From Rickettsia typhi (GTDB lineage Bacteria > Pseudomonadota > Alphaproteobacteria > Rickettsiales > UBA1997): 12,473 nt of DNA. Below the pieces are notes generated by a model. The model searched no databases, was not told the DNA's origin, and was given only the letters and a program-made list of their open reading frames with translations. A program made the position numbers and the translations under genes. The stretch is taken from NCBI GenBank assembly GCA_945902255.1, contig CAMDMO010000037.1, forward strand, positions 1-12,473, given 5' to 3'. Shown piece by piece: positions 7,034 through 12,473 of this stretch (position 1 is its first letter; each line of letters starts with the position of its first letter).

Positions 7034-7083
7034 AAAAAGGGGTCAGACCCCTTTAAGTAAAAAGGGGTCAGACCCCTTTTTCT
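7034..7083. terminator. Two tandem GGGGTCAGACCCC palindromes, the second terminator-like
   Basis: Copy A (7034-7054) and copy B (7059-7081) share AAAAAGGGGTCAGACCCCTTT and are separated by AAG and a T. Copy B ends in five Ts and has the same A-run/stem/T-run design as the autotransporter terminator. The pair could stop transcripts from either side between the IS remnant and the aminotransferase gene. It might equally be a duplicated dispersed repeat with no regulatory purpose. Confidence 0.6.
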
Positions 7084-7243
7084 TCTGGAAGGAGTTTGTA
7101 GCTCCGCTTGTAACCTTTCATTTCCTTCATGCATGATGACAAAAAATTCATATAAATTTTTTTAATAAAAAGGTTTTTTTAAATTTTTTTTGTTTTAGGC
7201 TGAAAATAATTCTCAAAAATTCAACTCTAAAAACAACTAGGCC

Positions 7244-8422
7244 ATGCAACAAGATTTTTATCTCACCTCAAAACTTCCGCCTTACATATTTGCCGCAATT
7301 TATAAATTAAAATCAGAAGCTGCCGCCAATGGTTTAGAAATTGTTGATTTTGGCATGGGAAATCCTGATTCTGCGCCTCCACAACATGTTATGGATCGCC
7401 TATCTGAGCTTGCGCGCGACCCTAAGCTTTTTGGCTATTCTGTTACTGGTGGCATCGATATTTTAAAAAAATCAATTTGTGAATATTACGAACGCCGTTT
7501 CAATGTTCATCTTGATTATAAATCAGAAAGCCTTGTTACCATTGGTGCGAAAGAGGGAATTGCTAGTTTGGCCACTGCAATTTCTGATTCAAATAATTAT
7601 ATGATTGTGCCAAGCCCCGCCTATCCAATTCATACTTTTGCCTTTGAAATTTCTAAAAGTAATGTGGTTCACATTAGCGCTTTAAGTGGCGAAGAATTTT
7701 TGCGTGAATTTATAGATTATGTTGAAAAAGCAAGCAAAAAGCCACTCGCGGTGATTGTGAGTTTTCCTTGCAACCCTACAACCGAAATTGTTGGCATAGA
7801 TTTTTATGAAGAGTTGGTTGATTTTTGTAAAAAACATAAAATTTATATTATTTCAGATGTTGCTTATGCAGAACTTTATTTTAGTGAAAAAGACAAACCT
7901 CATTCAATCTTAGAGGTGAAGGGCGCGAAAGATATTGCGATTGAATTTTCTTCGGTGTCAAAAAGCTATTCAATGGCAGGTTGCAGAGTTGGTTTTGCGG
8001 TGGGAAATAAAAATTTAATCTCTGCACTTTACAAAATAAAATCCTATTTAGATTACGGCTCTTTTGGCCCACTGCAACTAGTTGCATGCGACGCTTTATC
8101 AGAAAAAAGCGATCAATATTTGGTCGATTTGCGTAAAAAATATCATAGCCGTGGTGAATTTTTAGTTGAATTGCTAAAAAAAGAGCTGTCATGGAATGTT
8201 GACGCGCCTAAGGCTAGCATGTTTTTATGGTCAAAATTACCAAAAGAATTTTCTCATCTTTCTTCGTTTGATTTTTGTCGAAAAATGATTGAAGAGGTTG
8301 GGGTGGCAATGTCACCAGGAAGCAGCTTTGGTAAGAACGGCGAAGGTTTTGTGAGATTTTCTTTAATTCACAATGAGGCGAATATGATGAAGGCGGTTGA
8401 GAAGATGAAGTTGGTGTTTTAA
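7244..8422 (+). CDS. alaC: PLP-dependent aminotransferase, AlaC / LL-DAP aminotransferase-like, 392 aa
   Basis: A class I/II (fold type I) aminotransferase of the cytosol, close to AlaC-type alanine (glutamate-pyruvate) aminotransferases, often annotated as aspC or LL-diaminopimelate aminotransferase. Family signatures read in order: LPPYIF near the start, DFGMGNPD (residues ~36-43), GYSVTGG, TIGAKEG, P.PAYPIH, SFPCNPTTE, SDVAYAELYF, and SSVSKSYSMAG.RVGF with the PLP-binding lysine at K240. A late arginine in GFVRFSL is expected to bind the substrate carboxylate. Length is normal and no lesion is seen. GCRVGF has Cys where AlaC usually has Trp. Only a weak AGG stands before the ATG. It stands alone in the window, so the substrate (pyruvate/glutamate versus a diaminopimelate precursor) cannot be told from context. 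Confidence 0.88.
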   Translation: MQQDFYLTSKLPPYIFAAIYKLKSEAAANGLEIVDFGMGNPDSAPPQHVMDRLSELARDPKLFGYSVTGGIDILKKSICEYYERRFNVHLDYKSESLVTIGAKEGIASLATAISDSNNYMIVPSPAYPIHTFAFEISKSNVVHISALSGEEFLREFIDYVEKASKKPLAVIVSFPCNPTTEIVGIDFYEELVDFCKKHKIYIISDVAYAELYFSEKDKPHSILEVKGAKDIAIEFSSVSKSYSMAGCRVGFAVGNKNLISALYKIKSYLDYGSFGPLQLVACDALSEKSDQYLVDLRKKYHSRGEFLVELLKKELSWNVDAPKASMFLWSKLPKEFSHLSSFDFCRKMIEEVGVAMSPGSSFGKNGEGFVRFSLIHNEANMMKAVEKMKLVF

Positions 8423-8466
8423 AGATGAATTTTTGTATTATAGAGGCGAACTTATGAATTGAATCC

Positions 8467-8601
8467 GTGACGAGATGGACCCCTCGTAATACTCTAATTT
8501 GTCACCCCGTCGCATGACGGGGTCCATCTCGTCACAAATTCTCAACTTAATTTAAAAATCGAAATCTTGACAAAATGGACCCCGTCATTCGACGGGGTGA
8601 C
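8467..8601. repeat. Palindromic dispersed repeat, copy 1, with a 17-bp outer inverted repeat
   Basis: The core (8501-8601, 101 bp) opens GTCACCCCGTCGCATGACGG and closes with GACGGGGTGAC; each end is a small hairpin and the two ends can also pair with each other. It matches the reverse complement of 9135-9234 with about ten differences. In addition 8467-8483 (GTGACGAGATGGACCCC) is an exact inverted match to 8519-8535, a half repeat inserted in front. The rest of the 8423-8732 gap has a short direct repeat (GTGACAACTTA..) and nothing else I can name. Confidence 0.8.
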
Positions 8602-8732
8602 AACTTAAGAAATTAAGTGACAACTTATTTAACTATTTTCTAGCAATATAAAGTAAATACTGCCGTCCTATGCTCAGGTTCCATCTAGTCGCGAACACAA
8701 AACCATAATAAAAAACCACAAATCAAACCACC

Positions 8733-9020
8733 ATGACAAAATACTATTATACTTACATAGTAACCAACAAACCAAATGGAACTTTTTACACCGGAATAAC
8801 CAGCGATTTACCAAGAAGAATTTTTGAACATAAACAAGGATTAACTAAGGGTTTTACGCAAAAATATAATTTAAAATTTTTGGTTTATTATGAAATTCAT
8901 GAAGATGTAAAATTCGCTATTGAAAGGGAGAAAATTATAAAAAAGTGGAGAAGGTCAATAAAGATTGAGGCAATAAAGAAAATGAATCCCTATTGGAGGG
9001 ATTTGTATTTTGAGTTGTAG
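8733..9020 (+). CDS. Small GIY-YIG family nuclease-like protein, 95 aa
   Basis: A single-domain GIY-YIG protein of the COG2827 / UPF0213-like kind, putative structure- or site-specific DNA endonuclease; the real substrate of this group is poorly known. The two signature strands are YYTYIVTN (residues 5-12, the 'GIY' half) and FYTGIT (18-23, the 'YIG' half). R28 in LPRRIFEHK is the expected catalytic arginine, and the acidic residue in AIEREKIIKKW (E66, less likely E64) is the expected metal ligand. The end NPYWRDLY is typical of the group, and the length is normal. The leader is A/C-rich with no Shine-Dalgarno. It lies between inverted copies of a ~100-bp repeat, and 16 bases of its leader recur before trmD. 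It could be chromosomal housekeeping or a hitchhiker of the repeats. Confidence 0.85.
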   Translation: MTKYYYTYIVTNKPNGTFYTGITSDLPRRIFEHKQGLTKGFTQKYNLKFLVYYEIHEDVKFAIEREKIIKKWRRSIKIEAIKKMNPYWRDLYFEL

Positions 9021-9109
9021 AAGTTGAGTTTATGAATATGAGCTCACGACGTCTTACACAAGTTGTCACCCCATCTAATCTAATTTGTCACCCCCCTTTC
9101 TAACCTAAT

Positions 9110-9259
9110 TTGTCACCCCGCCTTACCCTAAATTGTCACCCCGTCGTATGACGGGGTCTATTTCGTCAAGATTTCGATTTTAAATTAAGTTAAGAATTCT
9201 TGACTAGATAGACCCCGTCATACGACGGGGTGACAATTTAGGGTAAGGCGGGGTGACAA
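9110..9259. repeat. Large perfect palindrome (52-bp arms) containing repeat copy 2
   Basis: 9110-9161 and 9208-9259 are exact reverse complements, with a 46-base AT-rich spacer. The similarity continues imperfectly outward to about 9097 and 9272 (TCTAACCC-type). The inner 9135-9234 is copy 2 of the repeat at 8501-8601, in opposite orientation. The arms also hold short self-complementary blocks (CCCCGTC-GTAT-GACGGGG), so a cruciform or several alternative RNA hairpins are possible. Such a palindrome is unstable in many hosts. Confidence 0.85.
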
Positions 9260-9286
9260 TTTAGGGTTAGACGGGGTGATAGAAAA

Positions 9287-9371
9287 AAGTAACGAACTTA
9301 AAGTAAAAAAGTGGTAGACTTAACTAAGTAACGAACTTAAGTAAAAAAGTAATGAACTGAAGCGAGAAAGT
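9287..9371. repeat. Short tandem repeat AAGTAACGAACTTAA..GTAAAAAAGT
   Basis: Unit 1 at 9287-9312, unit 2 at 9326-9350 (one base shorter), and a degenerate unit 3 at 9347-9371 overlapping the end of unit 2. Units 2 and 3 follow at a 21-base step. No coding potential is seen. Confidence 0.65.
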
Positions 9372-9473
9372 CACCCCGATCGAATGGTCAGCGCCCATCT
9401 CTTCGTGAGCTCATATTCGTAAACTAAATGCTGGAAACTAAAAAAACCACAAATCACAATATAAACAAACAAA

Positions 9474-10172
9474 ATGATCAATTTCAAAATTCTCACCATC
9501 TTTCCAGAACTTTTCCCCGGACCTCTCGCCACTTCAATTACAGGCATTGCTTTGGAAAAAAAACTATGGCAATTTTCTGCAATTAATATTCGTAATTACG
9601 CCAAAGACGAAAGAGGAACGGTTGATGATGCGCCTTATGGAGGCGGTGCGGGCATGGTTTTAAAGCCCGACATTATAGCTGACGCAATTGAAAAAAACCT
9701 TACAAGCAAAAAAACTAAAATTTTTTATCTTTCACCTCGCGGTAAAGTTTTTACACAAAAAAAAGCGCAAGAATTAGCCAAAGAAGAAGAAATTATTTTA
9801 CTCTGTGGACGCTACGAAGGCGTAGATCAGCGAGTTTTAGATGAATTTGAAATTGAAGAAATTTCAATTGGCGATTATGTTTTAAGTGGCGGAGAGTTAG
9901 CTGCTTATGTTGTGATTGATGCAATTTTAAGAAATGTTGAAAATGTGTTAGGAGCTGATGAGTCGCTGTCTGAAGAGTCTTTCGGTTCAGATAAAAATCC
10001 TGAATTTTCTAATCTTTTAGAATATCCTCACTTCACCCGCCCACAAGAATGGCGCAACCGCAAAGTTCCCGAAATTCTTACCTCAGGACATCATAAAAAA
10101 ATCAGCGAATGGCGCAAAGAAAAGGCGCACGAAATTACCAAAAAAAATCGCCCTGATTTGTTGTTAAAATAA
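9474..10172 (+). CDS. trmD: tRNA (guanine-N1-)-methyltransferase TrmD, 232 aa
   Basis: TrmD transfers a methyl group from S-adenosylmethionine to N1 of G37, next to the anticodon, and so prevents +1 frameshifts; it is a cytosolic dimer with a deep trefoil knot. Signatures: ILTIFPELF (6-14), TVDDAPYGGGAGM (49-61), YLSPRGK, LCGRYEGVDQR and IGDYVLSGGELA (the knot and cofactor pocket), then LLEYPHFTRP and VPEILTSGHH. The catalytic acid is Glu168 (SEESF) where gamma-proteobacterial enzymes have Asp169 (EDSF); I take this as a lineage variant, not a loss. A short insert (SDKNPEFSN) precedes LLEYPHF. It is complete. The usual rpsP, rimM and rplS neighbours are absent: a repeat element lies before it and a toxin-antitoxin pair after it. 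The leader is A-rich without a clear Shine-Dalgarno. Confidence 0.95.
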   Translation: MINFKILTIFPELFPGPLATSITGIALEKKLWQFSAINIRNYAKDERGTVDDAPYGGGAGMVLKPDIIADAIEKNLTSKKTKIFYLSPRGKVFTQKKAQELAKEEEIILLCGRYEGVDQRVLDEFEIEEISIGDYVLSGGELAAYVVIDAILRNVENVLGADESLSEESFGSDKNPEFSNLLEYPHFTRPQEWRNRKVPEILTSGHHKKISEWRKEKAHEITKKNRPDLLLK

Positions 10173-10173
10173 A

Positions 10174-10216
10174 AATATTGTAATAATTAAATAAATATTT
10201 AACATAAAACAATATT
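10174..10216. promoter_or_regulatory. Candidate operator: inverted repeat before the toxin-antitoxin genes
   Basis: AATATTGT (10174-10181) and ACAATATT (10209-10216) are exact inverted repeats in the AT-rich gap before the antitoxin start at 10240, with weaker symmetry between them. Antitoxins of this type usually bind palindromes in their own promoter. In such AT-rich DNA chance is a real alternative, and no clear -35/-10 is visible. Confidence 0.35.
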
Positions 10217-10239
10217 ACTTTATTTAAACAAAACAAATT

Positions 10240-10512
10240 ATGCAAAATCAAAATTTAAACAAAAGAATAACCCTAGATTTTCCTGAAGATCTTTACAGAA
10301 TAGTTAAAACTTTTGCAGCCTTCTATGACCTATCAATTAAAGATGTTATTGTTGGGGCGGTAAGTAAAGAATTGAGTGAAAATAACATCAATATTCCAAA
10401 TCAAGAAACTATAAAAACTTTTAAAAAAACTGACAAAAAAAGTGGTTTGCTAAAACATAATTCTTTTGATGCACTTCTATCTGACTTAAGAAAAAAAGGA
10501 GAAATTGACTAA
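10240..10512 (+). CDS. Ribbon-helix-helix antitoxin, RelB/DinJ-like, 90 aa
   Basis: The presumed labile antitoxin that binds and silences the toxin encoded directly downstream and represses its own promoter. Residues ~8-46 (KRITLDFPEDLYRIVKTFAAFYDLSIKDVIVGAVSKEL) fit a ribbon-helix-helix fold: one beta strand and two helices, dimerising to bind DNA. Residues ~53-90 (PNQETIKTFKKTD...NSFDALLSDLRKKG) resemble the toxin-binding tail of DinJ/RelB proteins. The stop lies five bases before the toxin start, the usual bicistronic order. No strong ribosome site precedes the ATG. The family call rests on size, fold pattern and the clear YafQ partner rather than on strong sequence identity. Confidence 0.75.
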   Translation: MQNQNLNKRITLDFPEDLYRIVKTFAAFYDLSIKDVIVGAVSKELSENNINIPNQETIKTFKKTDKKSGLLKHNSFDALLSDLRKKGEID

Positions 10513-10517
10513 AAACT

Positions 10518-10787
10518 ATGTTAAGGCAAATTTACACCACTAAATTTAGCAAAGATATTGTAAGAATGGCTAAAAGAGGTAAAGATTTAAATAAAATTAA
10601 AAAAATTATTGATTTACTAAGTCTTGAAAAAACTCTAGATTCAAAGTATCGAGACCATAATTTATCTGGAAATTATATCAAAAGAAGGGAATGTCATATA
10701 GAGCCTGATTGGTTGTTAATTTATAAGCTAGAAGATGATGAAATAATTTTTGAAAGAACGGGAACTCATTCAGATTTGTTTAAATAG
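10518..10787 (+). CDS. yafQ: YafQ-family mRNA-interferase toxin, 89 aa
   Basis: A RelE-superfamily ribonuclease expected to cut mRNA in the ribosomal A site and arrest growth when the antitoxin is lost. The match to YafQ is close along the whole length, with all its key residues: H47 in YRDHNLSG, H60 in ECHIEPDW, D64 and W65, R80 and H84 in FERTGTHSDLF, and F88 near the end (E. coli numbering H50, H63, D67, W68, H87, F91). It is full length and appears intact. The start follows the antitoxin stop by five bases; GGAG at 10498-10501 is the nearest ribosome-site-like sequence and is rather far. The gene ends 25 bases before the direct repeat of the IS1634-type element. Confidence 0.92.
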   Translation: MLRQIYTTKFSKDIVRMAKRGKDLNKIKKIIDLLSLEKTLDSKYRDHNLSGNYIKRRECHIEPDWLLIYKLEDDEIIFERTGTHSDLFK

Positions 10788-10811
10788 TTTTGATTTTCCC
10801 GACTTGAGCAA

Positions 10812-12410
10812 CTTAGTATGGTCAAATTAACCTCAAAATCTCCTCAATTAATTCATTAGATTTTGCCTTGATTAAAAATTCTTGTTTTGTGAGTGGGTCA
10901 TAAACTATTGCATCTACTGATTTTTTGAGTGTTTTTGTTGTAGATTTAATTGATTTGTTTGTTTTAATTTCGATATATTTTGCAATTGCTAGAGCTGTGA
11001 AGCAAATCAGGATATGCGTTTCAATGGCTTGTCTTTTGTTGTGGAATATTGGTCTTGCTTTTAAATCAGATTTGGAGATGCGGAAATTCTGCTCTACTCT
11101 CCAAAGATTTTTATATTGCTCTATAGCATTTTCATTGCTTAGTTTTTCTTCACTTAAGTTGGTATAATAGCCTTTAATTCCGAGTAAGAGTCTAGTTTTG
11201 CTGATGAGATCTTTATTTAATTCATAGCCTAATTTTTTACCTTTTAAAAACTTGGTTCTTTTAATGATTTCTGCGGCACTGGGATGTTTTATGTAGTAAT
11301 TGGACTTCTCAAGCTGTTTATCCATCTCGCGCTTTTCTTTATCAAAGCGTTTCTTTTCAAATGATAAAATTAAGTCACCTTTATTTTCCGTTTTGATTCT
11401 AATGGTTTTTTTATCTTCTTGGTTTAATTGCTTGGATATTTTTGTAATTAATGTCGGTGATAAATTGGCCGTCCTTGCTGCTACAATATAATTTAAATTC
11501 TCATTTATTAAAAACTTAAAATTATCCTCACTCATCATTGCTGAATCAGCAACAACAGTCATATCTTTGATTTTATATTTCTTTCTAAGTGAGTTGATCG
11601 AAGGCATTAGAGTATGTCCCTCAAACTTGTTACCGGCAAAAAGCTGGTAAGATACCGGAAAGCCTAAATCATTTACCAATAAGCCAATCATTATCTGCGG
11701 ATTACTGCTTTTATTATCTTTGCTAAAGCCTATTCTTCTTATGCCATTATCATCTTCATCTTTTTTGCTCTCAAAATAAAGTGTGGTTAAATCGTAAAAA
11801 ACCAAATTAAAGTTAAAGCCAAAATGCTTCTTGGCCACTGCAATTACTTTAGATTCAACATCTTCTTTTAACTTAGGTAATTCACTTAAAACACGATAAA
11901 AATCTCTTCTGCTATGCTTGATTCCAAAGTAATCGGAAATAAACTCAAAAGATTCAAGCTTTGAAGCGGGATTAGCAATTCTGGCAATTACTAAATCATT
12001 AATAATCTTGATTGATTTTTCTTCCCACAATCCAAGATTCTTGCCCAGTAAGTGAAGCTTGAGCTTCATTACAATTCCATAAAAACATTCATAAAATACG
12101 CGGTAGCGAAACCCCAGGCATTTACAATCGTTAATCGAAACCAGTGAAGCAGAAGGCTTTTTTGATTCGAACAAAGATAAAAAAGATAATTGAGAATTGC
12201 TTTTACTGTGAATCCAATCTGATGCCATGCGCTTTAGTTTAAGAATATCTTCTTTATTCCAAGCGCTACCAATATGAGCTAATACCTCCATCTTGCCATT
12301 CAAATAATTTACCACTTGAACAGCAACAGAACCAGATGATGTTTTTGTAGTCCTAATCTTCATTCAAAAACCATAATTTTTAACAAAAACTATAGCTTAG
12401 TATGGTCAAA
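10812..12410 (-). mobile_element. IS1634-family insertion sequence bounded by 15-bp direct repeats
   Basis: One transposase gene fills the element. CTTAGTATGGTCAAA occurs in the same orientation at 10812-10826 and 12396-12410, hugging the gene on both sides. IS1634 of Mycoplasma mycoides is known for long, variable-length direct repeats at its targets, so this may be a target duplication. The TGA stop of the transposase (10822-10824 on the plus strand) lies inside the repeat, which is odd for target DNA. I could not find convincing terminal inverted repeats, so the exact ends are open. Confidence 0.7.
10822..12363 (-). CDS. IS1634-family transposase, 513 aa, apparently intact
   Basis: A DDE (RNase H-fold) transposase catalysing cut or copy transfer of its own element. 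The start MKIRTTKTSSGSVAVQVV and 'HIGSAW' block are typical of IS1634-type proteins. The catalytic triad can be placed: D191 in VFYDLTTLYFES, D273 in TVVADSAMM, and E424 in NLWRVEQNFRISKSDLKARP, followed by the 'ETHILICFTALAIA' block. 'GFSKDNKSSNPQIMIGLLVN' and 'QLFAGNKFEGHTL' also fit the family. Length is normal (about 500-570) and no stop or shift is seen, so it could be active. It is convergent with the toxin gene. Base composition is similar to neighbours. Confidence 0.92.
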   Translation of the reverse strand: MKIRTTKTSSGSVAVQVVNYLNGKMEVLAHIGSAWNKEDILKLKRMASDWIHSKSNSQLSFLSLFESKKPSASLVSINDCKCLGFRYRVFYECFYGIVMKLKLHLLGKNLGLWEEKSIKIINDLVIARIANPASKLESFEFISDYFGIKHSRRDFYRVLSELPKLKEDVESKVIAVAKKHFGFNFNLVFYDLTTLYFESKKDEDDNGIRRIGFSKDNKSSNPQIMIGLLVNDLGFPVSYQLFAGNKFEGHTLMPSINSLRKKYKIKDMTVVADSAMMSEDNFKFLINENLNYIVAARTANLSPTLITKISKQLNQEDKKTIRIKTENKGDLILSFEKKRFDKEKREMDKQLEKSNYYIKHPSAAEIIKRTKFLKGKKLGYELNKDLISKTRLLLGIKGYYTNLSEEKLSNENAIEQYKNLWRVEQNFRISKSDLKARPIFHNKRQAIETHILICFTALAIAKYIEIKTNKSIKSTTKTLKKSVDAIVYDPLTKQEFLIKAKSNELIEEILRLI

Positions 12411-12473
12411 AAAGAAAACAATGTGGCTTGAAGCGGCTAAAATAAAGGGTTTGGTAAAATGAATTGGGGGGGG
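12411..12473. other. Window end beyond the insertion sequence
   Basis: Sixty bases with no supported gene. A short frame (MWLEAAKIKGLVK, 12421-12462), open back through the direct repeat, could be the tail of a gene cut by the insertion, but it is too short to assign. The last eight bases are all G, very unlike the rest of this AT-rich DNA, and suggest a contig end or sequencing artefact. Confidence 0.4.

Larger units (their letters stand above)
9028..9424. repeat. ~400-bp element with 22-bp terminal inverted repeats and nested palindromes
   Basis: 9028-9049 and 9403-9424 are inverted copies with one mismatch in 22, sharing GAATATGAGCTCACGA. Inside are, in order, three or four 'AATTTGTCACCCC'-type units (9064-9140), a large perfect palindrome (9110-9259), a tandem repeat (9287-9371) and a degenerate TCACCCCGATCGAATGG piece (9370-9400). 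The left end starts only eight bases after the GIY-YIG stop and the right end lies 50 bases before trmD. No reading frame is seen. It looks like a composite of repeats assembled inside a MITE-like unit. Confidence 0.7.

Noticed and set aside
9064..9280. Regularly recurring TCACCCC units that might suggest a CRISPR array
   Set aside because: Spacers are only 9-13 bases, units are inverted on the right half, and there are no cas genes; this is a palindromic repeat cluster.
10925..11491. Plus-strand open frames at 10925-11167 and 11300-11491
   Set aside because: Antisense shadows of the intact IS1634 transposase.

Overview
The window is AT-rich DNA from what looks like a host-associated alphaproteobacterium, most likely of the Rickettsiales/Holosporales type. 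The reasons are the low GC, an autotransporter-type surface protein, an alphaproteobacterial-looking TrmD, insertion sequences and their wrecks, and long intergenic stretches packed with GC-rich dispersed palindromes of the 'GTCACCCCGTC..GACGGGGTGAC' kind. The assignment is an inference from style and protein families; no rRNA or other phylogenetic marker apart from trmD is present. Most genes lack a clear Shine-Dalgarno sequence.

Layout. 1-331: non-coding leader with two hairpin repeats. 332-3154: a 940-residue autotransporter (signal peptide, glycine/asparagine-rich beta-helix-like passenger, Ser-Gly linker, C-terminal beta-barrel ending in Phe), closed by a strong terminator built on the dispersed palindrome GGGGTCAGACCCC. 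3182-3505: a MITE-like inverted-repeat element in front of a small four-helix membrane protein (3506-3952). 3953-4567: about 600 bp without genes, holding a ~310-bp palindromic element and a perfect 23-bp-stem hairpin. 4568-6178: an unrecognised 536-residue membrane-anchored protein with internal 32-residue repeats. Its stop codon overlaps (ATGA) the start of an FAD/NAD(P)-binding oxidoreductase gene of which only the first ~34 codons survive, because a decayed IS5-family element (about 6277-6940) has replaced the rest.

6941-7243 holds repeat fragments, including two tandem copies of the GGGGTCAGACCCC palindrome. 7244-8422 is a complete AlaC-type PLP aminotransferase. A small GIY-YIG nuclease gene (8733-9020) lies between two ~100-bp copies of one palindromic repeat in opposite orientation. 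The second copy sits inside a 52-bp-arm perfect palindrome, itself nested in a ~400-bp element with 22-bp terminal inverted repeats. trmD (9474-10172) follows, without its usual rpsP-rimM-rplS neighbours. Then comes a RelB/DinJ-like and YafQ-like antitoxin/toxin pair (10240-10787) and a complete IS1634-family insertion sequence on the minus strand (transposase 10822-12363) bounded by 15-bp direct repeats. The sequence ends in eight Gs, probably a contig end.

The genes do not form one pathway. The window reads as housekeeping genes (trmD, aminotransferase) scattered among surface-protein, toxin-antitoxin and mobile DNA. The two things most worth attention are the nested palindromic repeats around the GIY-YIG gene and the unknown membrane protein coupled to the broken flavoprotein gene. 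I found no convincing new multi-gene system.
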